Of a stretch of DNA of 64,000 bases, positions 33,257-45,615 are shown in pieces. Numbering within the stretch: position 1 is the stretch's first letter; the number at the start of each line of letters is the position of its first letter. The notes beneath the pieces are model-generated. The model was not told where the DNA came from. It did not search any database and worked only from the letters and a program-made list of their open reading frames with translations. This stretch comes from Sipunculus nudus (taxonomy: Eukaryota > Annelida > Sipuncula > Golfingiida > Sipunculidae), in NCBI GenBank assembly GCA_026874595.1, contig CM049315.1, positions 16,438,164-16,502,163 of the forward strand, written 5' to 3'. Position numbers and translations under genes: made by a program.

Positions 33257-34929
33257 CGATGTAAATCTCCATTGCAGAGTTCTTTGATGTTTAAGCTTAC
33301 ATTAAGAGATATTAGTTTTTCAACACATATTGTGACTAAGATGTTTCATGGCTTTCAATTGATAGTTAGGTCTATAGTTAAGTCGGATTTAGGTAAGATT
33401 AAAATAATAACCGTAGTCTACTCAGGAATTACACCATGAACAAGATCTTCCTTAATATCCGGTGTCTGAATAGTCATACATTAAAGGTTGTGAGCCATTC
33501 CAGTTATTTTAAGGATGGACATGCAGATATTAGACAATAAATTAATCAATGGAAATCAATCTTTGAGTGTCATTTTTATTTAAGTGTAAACGCAACTTAG
33601 AGGATATTAAATGTAAAGGACATCTATCCTACATAGGAAATATGTTTCACTGTTTCTGACGTCAGCTGGGCAAAAACAGCTCCGTTTAATCATAGGGTTT
33701 TAACCACAGTCCGGGGGGGGGGGGGGGGAGCTTGTGAAGAGAAAAAATTCTGCATTATTTTATTCATAAGAATTCGATATATTGCAGGAGGAACTTCGAC
33801 AGCTGATGATCACTGGTTGGGGGTTGTTTCTTATGTCAAGTTAGGTAAAGGGACGAATAAAACTTATTTACTCCGCCTTCAGCCCTCCATATGGACTAAT
33901 CACAATAGCATTGTGCACCGATGACAAGGTTGGATATGCGAGACGCCTTTCCCCATATAGTCGAGTAGATCATGGCCTTCATTAGCAATAAAACTAACCA
34001 TGATGAGTTTTTAAATATGCCCATATTTGACAACCCTTGTGACGCTTTTATCCAAACGAACTTCTGTCTGGTTTAGATTATTCATTTTTTACGCGTGTGA
34101 AATTCACAGCTGGTCCATTACTTTTATAAAATCATATGCACAGACAAGCGGCAGCATTTGCATGCACACTCAGTTCTATTACCGACAATTTAATCTGAAA
34201 GCACGGGGGAGATAAAGAATTGCTTTTGCATTGTGATTTGCAAAGTCAATATTTTATTGTCTCGTTTGCCAGTCAGTATGACTGTCTAGACATGAGGCAC
34301 AATTTTACTGGAAGGGACACGTAAACACTTTCAAACACAGCAACTAAATAACCTTGTAAATGTCAATAAGTGTCACATTATCATGTTAACGGCGGGCTGA
34401 ATAACACATTTACGGGAGAAACGTTTTCATTGTAATCTTGTCATTAGGACGCATAAGGAAAAATATTGCTCCATTAGATATGAGCTCTGGAGCGATAACT
34501 GGCAATTTAATTTGAACTGCATTACCATAACAACGTTAACCCACTCTTTAGCACTAAAAAAGGCACCAGCACGTTAATTCAACCGTGTAAACATGTTTGG
34601 TATTTACGGCCGTAGCCTGCATGATATATGAGGATTTCGAAGATCCCATCTGAATGCGATAAAGAAAACTGCCAGTTTGTCCGATGTGCTTACGATGAAC
34701 TATCCATTTTTCTGTTTATCCGAATTAAACAGTCAACTGGTGTTACTTGACAGGCATGTTTCAATAAAGCGTTGACTTTAAATTAAGATATTCCATATTT
34801 GTGAAATAAGACAAGTAAAACCAATCAGATTTTTGTCAACTGTATAGGAAATGCATTAATCAACAAACAAGGATATTAATGAAAAACCGAATAGAGGACA
34901 TTTATTCACAAGAAATCACTTTAATTTGT

Positions 34930-35084
34930 TTATTGCTGTCAATTTGCCACGAAATAAAATTCTTTTGCCAGAACGCCCGGCTTAATAAAATAGAAGTGGA
35001 AGACTATAAGTCTATTGTGATATACGGCGTGAAGCCCAGAACCATTGTCGACAACCATCCTACCGACCCATATTGCAGTAAGGT
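34930..35084 (+). other. possible orphan exon, Cys-containing (SUEL-like?)
   Basis: An open frame reads ICHEIKFFCQ, then IEVEDYKSIVIYG and DPYCSK, ending at an AAG|GTATAT donor. The C-x5-C spacing, the I-x-V strand and the YG motif with a later Cys faintly resemble rhamnose-binding (SUEL) lectin domains, but the arginine expected after YG is missing and no clear acceptor is visible. It lies 0.5 kb upstream of the gene A signal-peptide exon on the same strand. It could also be chance. Confidence 0.22.
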
Positions 35085-35605
35085 ATATATATATATGAAT
35101 GTAAAGCCATGTTCATTTGGAAAGTTAATTACAGGTGCATAGGGGAGGGGGTATGGGGGATGGTTCCCTCTCCCATATTGATAAGCTTTTCATGAAACCG
35201 GCCGAACTCAACAGGTCGTAAGTTCGAGTATTAGCCGAGGAGCTGTTAGATTATTCACTGTCCACCATCCCCAAGGGGGGGGGGGGGCGGTCTCGTCGGT
35301 GTTTTGTCCCAGCAGAGAGTTACAACGGAAAGACCCCTCCCTCAGTATACAAACATTTGGATGCTATCTGTATCACAGGGCTGTTCATTAATATCCTCAA
35401 CTTAGTAATAAACTGTGGATGAATTAATAATTTGATTGCTAGGGAATAAAAAAAGATATAAAAAATGAAAATTAATTACAAATAACTAAGAAAAGTAATA
35501 CATAAAATGAGAGATGTAACAGCTCAACGGGGGTTGCGCGCCGTGTTAACAGTTTTGGTAAATTTTAGGTCTTATATTTGTTCCCTTCAGGTTGTTTCTA
35601 CCAAG

Positions 35606-38600
35606 ATGGACGTCAGCCTTGGTGGATTGATTATTTTTCTTACCCTGTTATATTTACCAGGTAACCAGTCTTCATTTATCCACACTTTTCCTTTACTTAT
35701 ATTTTGCAACTTTAAGACTGAAACATTGGAGCATACATTAAAGGATGTTGGTGTTAAAATTTACATCAGTTTTAGGGAAAACATACTGATTATATCTACC
35801 GATTTTAATACCGAGTATTTATGGATTTAGTGATTGACATTCATGTGTTTTGGTAAGCCTTAATTACTAGCACCATATTATAATTATATACATTTTTAAA
35901 ACGTCTTCTATTCTTAAATATAAATAAATTTGATAAGGGAGCACTTCTAGGAACTTTCTTTTGAGAGTCTTTTCTGTATGTCATGTAATACAACAATTAA
36001 ACATATTGATTTTATTACTTTCAATTGCATTGAGAAAAGAATTGAATTCAAGTAAGGTTAGTCGGGAAATCAAACGAGTATATAAAAACAAGATGTCTAT
36101 CAAGGATTGCCGAGCAATATGCAATCGACCATCTACACCCTCGTGTGTCGAAATTACCGTGCATGCAGGTGTATGCATCCTTTTAGGACAAAAAGCACTG
36201 CAGGGGACGGTTGCCGACAACAAGTGTTCTTCCGCAACTACAGGTAATGTGTGAGCTTCGAAGCATTTGTGAAATTATACAGATATAAAGACGGAAATAC
36301 ATATGTAATGTAAGGCACAGACACGGGTTTCGCCTCGTTCACAGTAGTTTGTGGATAGCAAGTTCACCATCCCTGCACACAAAGCTCTTGAGAAAACGCA
36401 CATTTTGTTGTACTTGTAAAATCGTCTTTATATTTTCATTGCTGGAAAAAATAGCTCACTAATATAATTAAGATGGTATATTTTTTATCCCATCGCACGA
36501 TTGATGTGTGGAAATATAAGTAAATATAGTCAATATATGAAAAAGTCAATATAAGCATGTATATACCAATACTTATTTATTTATACTACAAAAAAAAAAT
36601 TCTTCGATATTTTCTATATCTATTCATTGAATTCTAACTCACGCCGTGCTATTCTCTTTCAGGTAAATGATATCATTCGAGCTGTAACAAAAGTTATTTA
36701 ACATTAATAGCTTGTATAGGATTCTTGATGACTAGACATTCCCAAGACCATATGAAGTTATGTGCGTTTAAATAAAATAACATTTTATAATCGCTTGCAG
36801 GTGGCGACAGTTTATTTTACATGAGAAGGTCCTTTCATGGATTTTCGACGACCGAACGTCCGACATCCAAAGGTAAACATTCGCGCTAATCCTGTTTTAG
36901 AAGCAATACATGGTTCTTAGGGACATATGGCCCAGAAGATTTATTACTGGTATTTTCGTACTCATAATGACCACCACATTATGAGTCAAATGTCAAAATT
37001 TAGGGACCTTTGCGCAGAAGAGTCAACTGCATACCTCCAGGTATATATTTCTTCGCATGATTTATACATATAATTATCAGATTGGGCAATTTTATCAACA
37101 GTCCTTTATAAACGTAAAATATCTGATTGGACACTTTTATCAACAGTCCATCTTTAAAACATATAGCTATGAATATGTCGGTGTTAAATGGTTTACATAC
37201 AGTTGGCTCCCACTTTAAATCACCCAGCCTCCCCCTCCTCGACCTTAGTTACACGCAGTGTTTCACATTTTTCGGAGTAAGGTTGGCCTTTTACTGTCGT
37301 ACTTTTTTTCTGGAAGCAAATTGTTATAAACAGCATTTAATGAAATTTTGTTGAGGGTTAGGGTGATACACATGGAACGAATATTTAAATCATGAAGGCA
37401 ATCTGACTGCTTTCTAGTTTTAGGTCATGTCTTGCTTCAAACGTAGTTGCTCGGCTCAGATTACATTTGTATACCAACTTTTAGGACATATGTCTGGCTT
37501 GATGTTTTCACTATTTATACCCTTGCAATGCTATTCGGCTTCTTCAAAGGCTAAGTCCAGAAACAAGATCGAGAGCGGGACAAACCAGATGTTCCGAGTA
37601 GAAGACGTAACATTTGACCGTTTTAGTGGTTCACGTGTGTGTTATAAAGAGGAGTAAACGGGTGTGAACTGTGTGCTTAAACATACAAGTGCTAAATCAC
37701 AGAGGCGGATCCAGGATTTAGGAAAAGGAGGGGTCCAAACCGGAAAAATTGATCAGAAAAGTTTGCAGCGGCTCAAAAAAAAAAAAAGGGGGGGGGGGGG
37801 GGTCCTTAACACTTTCTTCACATTTGTGAAGGTATCAGATATGGCCGTAGAATGCACTTTTAAAAGCTTAGGGAAAACACATTTTTATCATTTTAATATG
37901 AAATCTGGTGCTGATGACTGTAGCTGTTTGTGTGATGTTTGGCATCTTGACATAATGTGTGCGAACACATCAGTTGTCATATTTTGCAATTTCAAAATTT
38001 TATTTCCCCCGTAGATTCCATTAAAATATCCTATTTAATTTATATTTATCAAATTCCTTCTTCTCTGTGGAACTTTTCATTATGATTATTTAGCTAAAGT
38101 GTCAGTCTTTTTTATGTATCAACGGTAGATTGAGAAACGGTCCTCTGCTCGCAGGATTAAGTCGATGTAGGTGTCGCTACCTACAGTTTAAAACCACAAA
38201 GCAGTCGAATACTCAGCGGTTCCTGTGATATCTGGCAACAAAATAATTATAATTCATAGAAACTCTCAAATTTATGTTTCAATCGACCAAATTTTCGTAA
38301 AATTTTGAAATTATGACATCAAATTTATCATTCACGGCAACTTTTTTTCATGATATATAAAGCGTTGGATAATAAAACATGTCAAAGATGATTTCAGAAA
38401 TTATTCGCACCATATGTTCGTGTATCACTTCACGTACGCTGCTTTCAGAGTTTTTCATGTCAAAGATATTTGTAACAAAATTCTGAAATCTGTGCAGATT
38501 TAACTGGTTGATCAGTTAACGAACTGTTCAGTAACACATACTGAAATGTTCCTGGTTGTGTCCAGTTTCTAAGATTATCATTCTCAATAACGGAGTAATT

Positions 38601-39132
38601 GCCTAAATAGCGGAGATATATAAACAAGGACATTCTATTATTTATTTTCTTCTATTTACTTTTATTCATTTAATAATTACAGTATTTCTTATCTTATTCA
38701 TATTCCTAATTTAACTATAATTATTAAGTTGATTTTGTATTTGTTTATACGATTTCCTCTGAATTTTTACTGAGTAAGAAGTGTGTCTTTGGGTGTGTCT
38801 GTTGCAGGCTGTGTTGGACAATTTGACCACCGCTTGTCTAAAGGAACAGCCGGAAGATATGCCTCCTGCTTCCTGTTCAGACACGCCGAGACCATGAGTT
38901 CACAGGATGCCGAGAAAGACTGCGAGGACCAGTATTCCCAGCTGGCTGTGCTCTATCCACAGAAGCAGCACGAACACTTGGTGAATATCATTAAAAGAGA
39001 CCAAGCACTCCATCCACCAGGTTAGCGTTTAACCCATGAGGATTACTTCACCAAGTCTCTGCATCCGAATGATACTGTGATCCTCGTCTATTTACAACAT
39101 TTCTAATATATAAAAGTATACCTAATGTATAA

Positions 39133-39183
<51 letters not shown>

Positions 39184-41060
39184 CCCACTGAAAAGTACTG
39201 GTTGTGCACATGAGCTATAATATCACATATAGCATAGTCACGAAATATGTTATCACGTAACCATATATTATCTGTGACCATATGTATACTGACTAGTGTT
39301 CTGTTGAACTGTAATTCTCTTGAAATCAGTTTACATGAATTATCAAAGTGAAATAATTACTGACAGTGAAATCTTTGTACAAGTTCTATGTATGGTGTGG
39401 CCACTTATGTAGGCGGGGTTGGACAGACCAAGTACTTTTACTGGGTGGGAGCGGTTTACTTCAGAAAACACGATGACTGGATCTGGTTCGGAGGAAAACG
39501 AATGCGCGACACATGGGAAAACTGGGAAGAACAAAGACCCGTCCATCCTACTATGACGGGTCGCCTGGCTCTCAGAGCTGGAGGCTCCTTTGGGTGGATC
39601 AGCAGACTCAACGTCGCATCTGAACCCTCCTGGCAGGGCTGGATATGTGAACAGCGGATGAACGGAAACAGGGTAACGATCTTTTGTGTGTGAACCTCTT
39701 TAAAATTGGTTTTGGAGCTTTTTCTCTTATTTGTAAGAGGCTACATGTTTACTGAAGAAAGCAGTATTTGTTGACAAGCGGGAACCGGGATGAAAACTAA
39801 TTACAGTTCCTTTGAGAGTACTACCTCTCCCTTAAAGATATAACAATGAAGTTGGCATTGGTGGAGTTTTTTTTCTAATTTCATTAATACATACTAGTTC
39901 ATTCCCTGTTTTGAAGGGAGATCTGTTTTATTGATGTAATCTTATTTTACTGAGGAACTTAGAAATTTTTATCTAATACCTGTGTGTTGAAGGAGGATTT
40001 GTTTGTTTTCTCTTCTCTTTTGGAGAGTTTCCCATCCTGATTCAAGATATAAGAGTTCATGTGATGTTCCTTTTACCCCTCCCGTTACAATTCTTGCAGC
40101 TATCAGTTGTATTTTTTCAAGTGTCTGGTCTTGTTCCTGGCTACAGTTTCTCCATAAGAGGTTTCCATATTCTAAGAGAGGTCTGATATATGAGACATAT
40201 ATATTTTGTAAGGTTGTTCTATCTAGGAGATATTTTAACTTACTTTAGATTAGAAGTTTGTTCATTGCTTTTGCTGCAAAGTAGTTTATGTGTTCTTGCC
40301 ACTTGCAATTATGGCTAAGGATGATTCCTAAATGTTTGTGCATTTTGAGTCTAGTTATTTTTGTTTTATTTAGGTATAAGTCAGGGAGGTTTACAGGTGC
40401 TGTTTTTCTTGAAAAGAGTACCGATTCAGTTTTTCCTGCATTGAAAGTGACTAGCCACTTCCTTGACCACTGGTAAATCTTTTCAAGGTCAGCACTTAGT
40501 ATCTTGGCTGCTCTAGGACATAGGCGGCGAAACCGGGGGGGGGGGGGGAGGGGGTGGGCGGGCCCCCTCAATAAAATTGTTCTGGGGGTTGAGCCCCCCC
40601 CCCCCCCCAACTAAATGATGGGTATAAAAAAATACACTATTTATTATTGAGTATTCGCACTCTCACATATATATATCCTCCTCACCTCGGGCGCTTCGCG
40701 CCCTCAGTTCTTGGAGTACTATATATAGGCCTACAGGGCCGTAGCCTCTGGGATTGAGGTGCAAAAAAAGAAATATTGCAAAGCTGATATTATGTGTGAA
40801 AATGCATCCAGACAAATAACCATCTCTTTACAAGGAGGTACTGTTTTACTAAATAAGCATTGACCAATAAATGAGAGCAAAAATGCACCAGAATGCAATA
40901 GTATACATACAGTTTTTCAAAATTTTCCACACCGTGGACACCCCCTCCCACCCCCTCCCCTCTCGGGGATTTCCCCCTCAAATCCGCTTACTGCCCCCCC
41001 CCCCCCCCCGCCAATAGGGTCAGGCCGTATCCTTAACCTATTGTCAAGGGGGGGGGGGCA

Positions 41061-41115
<55 letters not shown>

Positions 41116-44050
41116 CATAGTACATATATATATATTACAGTACATATATAAACGAATATTACTTGTGAGCTTTTCTCCTATGTCGTCGATAAAGACTAAG
41201 AAGAGTAGGGGTCCTAGGATCGATCCTTGTGGTACCCCTGCCTTTAGGAATTTCCATTCCGAGGGCGCATGTTCTATAATAACTCGTTGTTGTCTATTTG
41301 TTAAATAGTTGTATAACCATCTGTGCAGTTTACCTGTTATTCCTGCTGAGAGTAGCTTACTGAGAAGGCCATCTGTCCAGACTTTATCAAAAGCCTTACT
41401 TATATCTAGAAAGATTCCTATTCCTTCTTTTCCAATGTCTAAATCATAGGTGATAGTATTGTACAAGTCTGTTAATTAATACACTGCAGAGTCTCTAGGT
41501 AAAAATCTTGATTGGTATGCTGATATAATTCTGTTTTCTTTAAGGAAGTAAAGCATTCTGGCAAATATAATTTTCTCTATTAACTTACATATACAGCTTG
41601 TTAGTGATATGGGTCTGTAGTTTACTGGTTGTTTAGGATCACCACTTTTAAAGATAGGTGTGACATTTGCCTTTTTCCATAGGGTAGGCAGTTTTCCTGT
41701 GTTAAAGGAAAGTTCAGCGATTTTGTTAATAGGGTATGATAATTCCTTATAACATGTCTTTAGAATGAAGGGATGTGTATCATCTAGTCCCTTAGATTAA
41801 CTTGTATCTAGGGATTTCATAATTGATTCAATATCATTTATTTCTAATTGTACTTCTTCTAATTTGTTATTTGTTTTTCTTGGTGTAAAGGGAACATAGT
41901 TGCTATTGTGGTTTAGTATTGTTTGTTGTATAAATTGGTTGTTTAACAGCTCTGCTTTTTCTTTGGGTAGTGTAACATACAATTTATTTCCATTGTCCAG
42001 TGGTGGTAGTGTCTTATGTGTTGTTCCTTTCATAAGGCCGTCTATGGTTTTCCACCAGTATGTCTTGTTATGAAGATTTTCCTTCAGATCATTTGCTAGT
42101 TTTAAAGGATATTTACTTTTGTCTTTTCTGGCCTCGGCATTAAATTTATTACGTGTATTTTTGTATAATTCCCAATCATTTGTATTTTTGGTTCTCATTG
42201 CTTTGGATCTGATTCTTAAGCACTTGCGTTTTATTAATTTTAGTTCATGAGTGAACCATTCTTTATTGGTAGTTATGTTTTTAACTGTTTTTACTGGAAT
42301 GCATTGTTCTGATATACAGAGGACTGTGGAGGTAAAATTTTCGTGAACTATGTCGATATATTCTTTTTTGTCTACAATATTATCCCAGTTAATTTTCTGG
42401 AGCATGTCTTTCATTTTAATATAGTTTCCTTCTTTATATTTCCAAACTCTAAAGGGATGGAGTGCTTGGACAGGTTTATTCCAATATAGTTCATGTATAC
42501 TGCATTATGGTCGCTGTAGTGTTTGGGGAATGTACCACATTGTGAAATTTGATCATTAAAATTGGTTATTATTACATCTAGTAGGGTTTTACTTTTATCA
42601 CTTATCCTTGTTTGCTCCTTGACATGTTGGATTAGGCCAAGTTCTTGTAATATGACTTTCATTTTTGGCTTAGGATTTTCAATTAGTAAATCACTGTTTA
42701 GGTCCCCTAGTATGGTATGGTTCATTATCGGTATTGAGTTAAGATCAAGGAAGTAGTCCTTTAACGTCTCCCAACTTTCAATGTTTTCATTCGGGGATTT
42801 GTAGACAGTTGTACATATTATTTTTTTGGGTTGATTCAGGATTTCGATACTGACACTTTCAATTTTATCATTTTCAAGGTCCCGTCTTCTTTTAAATGGC
42901 AGATCATAAAATGATCAACAACGAAAGTCCGCAGTATCTACGTATTCTTCTTCCACCTCCACATAGTAACATATACGAAACCAGATTTGTAATACACAAC
43001 CTTACTCTAGTACAAGCAAGAACTGATTTATATTTCAACTCTTTTCTCCCAAAATCAATCAGATTATGGAACAAATGGACCTTGATAAGAAAGCTTGCTT
43101 AACAAGTGCTTCATTAAACTACCAATTGAAAAAATCAACTCTGAGAACTTAAACACCTAGGTACTACAACTCCGGAAACAGAAAATCACAAATAATCCAT
43201 TCACGCATGAGAATGAAATGTAGTGATCTAAATTATCACATGTACACAAGACATATTAGAGACACAAAAAAAAATTCAATGTGGCCACCCATCAGAAGAT
43301 CCCAACCACTACCTTCTGCAATGCCACCTCTATAACTCCACTAGGAAAACATATTTACCTAGGGATACCCTATTAAAGTTCTACTTTTTGGCGACCCAAA
43401 TATAAAAGACAGATCAAACAAGGAAATATTCGAATCGGTAGCAAACTTTATTGAAAACTCAAACAGATTCTAACATAAAATAATTTGACGATTTTGACAA
43501 ACTCATCCAACACCCACCAAAACTCTTTCTCTCCTCTCAAATGGCACCTTGCACTTTCCAAATCACAACTAAAAACATAGTCATTATGCTATCCACATCT
43601 TCCATGATACTTCAGTCATCAATATGTTAACATCACAGCCCTCCTGCCATGCATAAAAAAATTATCACTTTAGAATTCAGGAGCGAGCTTAATAAGCTTT
43701 AAGTAGTTTGCGCTCAATCTATTGATACATGTTTATATTTATATATGTGCTTAGGTAGAAAACCACATGAATGTACTTACTATGTATTGTGTCAATAAAT
43801 CATTCATACCAAAAATTACCTGTATGTTAAAGTCTGTAACTGTAGACCCATGTATACAGTCCAGCATCATCTACATGTAGTATCTGACGACATCTTTGGC
43901 AATGAGTAAACTGTAAGAAAATGAACGAAAAGAAAAATAAGATTTATAATATAAATACAGAAACCGGCATCTCATAAATTGTTTCAAATGTACTTAAAAT
44001 GTTTGTAATTAATATTTTGCCTTATTTCTCAGGTCCTTCCGATGTATTGA
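35606..44050 (+). CDS. gene A: secreted PAN-like / C-type lectin-like protein, six exons
   Basis: Exons 35606-35660, 36040-36243, 36801-36872, 38808-39020, 39413-39672 and 44033-44050; all phases join and give 822 nt, 273 aa plus stop. The signal peptide is MDVSLGGLIIFLTLLYLP. The PAN-like domain follows (DCRAIC, PSCVEI, AGVCILLG, NKCSS), then a short Ser/Thr linker (GFSTTERPTSK) and a CTLD (~111-266) split over two exons: YASCFLFR, DCEDQYSQLAVLYP, then YFYWVGAVYF, WIWFGGK, TWENW, LALRAGGSFGW and WQGWICEQ. The tail is VLPMY. Only the first and last canonical CTLD cysteines remain. The EPN position reads QRP, so calcium-dependent mannose binding is doubtful. The last intron (4.36 kb) holds an inverted LINE relic. 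Intron retention would end the protein with VTIFCV. Probably an extracellular immune or recognition lectin, by family resemblance only. Confidence 0.8.
37691..37802. repeat. fragment of GGCGGATCCAGG-type repeat with poly-A/poly-G run
   Basis: AGGCGGATCCAGGATTTAGG followed by a run of A and then a long G run. This resembles one end of the CAGTGGCGGATC-type element at 5212. The matching right end was not found. Intronic to gene A. Confidence 0.4.
39138..39181. repeat. (TA)n microsatellite
   Basis: TA run between the two CTLD exons of gene A. Confidence 0.95.
40000..42895 (-). mobile_element. LINE relic, inverted 5' segment (endonuclease + RT)
   Basis: Reading the minus strand from 42895: endonuclease (SVSIEILNQPKK, TVYKSPN, TILGDLNSDLL, a YSDHNAV box), the linker (NKEWFTHELKLI, WWKTIDGLMKG), then RT (FLDISKAFDKVW, GVPQGSILGPLLFL) as far as SNIRLY. 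There it is interrupted at the YADD box by about 0.6 kb (40525-41140). It resumes with AAKILSADLEKIYQWSRKW, GIILSHNCKW, a YIRPLLEYGN segment and GWETLQKRRE near 40000. Several frameshifts and a stop near 41803. Dead copy within the last intron of gene A. Confidence 0.85.
40525..41140. mobile_element. insertion of G/C-run and (TA)n-rich DNA into the LINE YADD site
   Basis: Contains GGCGGCGAAACCGGGG followed by several long G or C runs (near 40535, 40596, 40996, 41049), a GGGCCGTAGCCTCTGGGA segment and (TA)n at 41061-41110. It replaces the codons between SNIRLY and AAKILSADLE of the reverse transcriptase. Likely a composite of MITE fragments of the GGCGGATCC/GGGGCGTAGCC type. Confidence 0.5.
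42896..43480 (+). mobile_element. LINE relic, 3' segment in forward orientation
   Basis: The plus strand reads KMINNESPQYLRILLPPPHS, then ARTDLYFNSFLPKSIRLWN: the C-terminal end of a LINE RT. After a frameshift comes a CxCx7-type H..C finger (QCGHPSEDPNHYLLQC). It continues almost exactly where the inverted segment to its left stops (GWETLQKRRE), so the two halves are probably one insertion. Confidence 0.75.
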
Positions 44051-44081
44051 AAAGATGCGTGAAGAGAAGGAATACACTGAG

Positions 44082-44087
44082 AATAAA
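44082..44087 (+). promoter_or_regulatory. polyadenylation signal AATAAA of gene A
   Basis: Canonical AATAAA 32 nt after the VLPMY stop codon, implying a very short 3' UTR, if this site is used. Confidence 0.5.
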
Positions 44088-44668
44088 CAACGGACAAAGA
44101 TCGGTTTTACAGGTTGTGTTTTGGGGTTTTGGTAATTTTCTGTAAGTATTTTGAACGAACACTCAACAGTACAATATAACCAAGTCTTGATAAAGGGCTA
44201 AAGTGAGGGCATATCCAAATAATGAGAAAAATGAATAATTCTTCAAATATTATAATCATGAAACTGAAAAAAATCACATTATGATCCACATTTTTTCAAC
44301 TGTAATGAAGAATCTTAACATTTTACTGTTTGGTCTATTATTTTGTGCTAGCAGTAGCTTTTAGATAAAAATCGCAGCAATAGCCTCATATCTCTTATCC
44401 GAAAACATCATACATGACATATATAGTAAGGAGTAAAACGGCAACAGGTACTATTCTACATTGGCCAGTAAATGATAATGACATAAGTGCTTTTTTTTCA
44501 AGTTAGTCTTATCGGCATAGCCCCTACTGTTAATTTTTTAGTGGTATATATAAGAACAGCTGTCTCATAGGATGCTTATATATGTGTATACGTGTATAAC
44601 GTGTATAATAAATGGTGCTTTCACCAACATACACGGTGTACTCTGTGTCACATTGTGTGTGTGATGGA

Positions 44669-44672
44669 GTAT

Positions 44673-44723
<51 letters not shown>
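44669..44723. repeat. (TG)n(AG)n microsatellite
   Basis: TG run passing into an AG run. Confidence 0.95.
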
Positions 44724-44727
<4 letters not shown>

Positions 44728-44754
44728 GCTAGACCAGAGAAGCATTGCTAAAAT

Positions 44755-45615
44755 CTGGTACCAATGGACATTATGTCCTACAGTGTTTGGTTTGTCGTCG
44801 TCGGCTGCGGCGTCGTCCGTTGTCGTCCCCTGTGTCATTTTTTTTAAACTTTTAAACCACTTAATATTTTTTCATGAAAATTGAATAGTTTGTACCAAAA
44901 TCTCGGAGAAGTTCGAACCTTCAAGGTCAAATAAGTGGAAATAAATTTCTTGTTTGTCAACACCATAACTTTTTAAGCATCGCATATATTTTCCTTAAAT
45001 TTGATACGCAAGTTGTTTCAACTATATTCTTGGATGAGTTAAAAAACTGGTAACCTTGACCTTTATTTTCAGATCGGCAGAATTATTTGCTCATTGTTTC
45101 TACTTTTTCTATTGAACGTACATGGTAATTATTGAAGCACTGCATATTCTGCATATACACAAGTTGTTTTCACTAAGTTCTCGGCAAACAAGATAGAAAA
45201 CTAATGATCTTGAACTTCATCTTCAAGGTTAAATTAGCTGAAACAGAAATATTTTGTGAACGCTAACGCTATAACCTTTGAACCGCTTAATATATTTTCA
45301 TGATATCTGACACGTGAATTGTTTCTGTCAAAATCTTGGATGTGATCGAAAACTTGTGCCCTTGACCTTCATCTTCAAATAAGCCGAAATAGAAATACTT
45401 TGTGAAAGTTATAACTTTTATACCAATCAATATATTTTTTCATGAACTATGACACGTGAATTGTTTCTACCAATATATCAGATGTGTTTGCAAACCAGTG
45501 ACCTAAACCGTTATCTATAAGTTCAAATCAGCCAAAATGGAAATTTTTCTTGAACCCAAACTTTTGAATAGCCAAGATAGAACTCGGGAAGGCATTACTA
45601 TTAGTGGCCCGCTGC
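44755..45615 (+). repeat. GTCGTCGTCGG-headed dispersed repeat with ~150-bp tandem units
   Basis: The head is rich in GTCGTC/GTCGTCCG words. Then come about four diverged units marked by [AG]A[AG]TTGTTTC near 45010, 45161, 45312 and 45447, each with a TTGACCTTCATCTTC-like segment. The tail reads GGCCCGCTGCTTGTTT. The head and tail style matches the other GTCCGTCC-type family at 55.6 and 61.5 kb. Confidence 0.5.
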
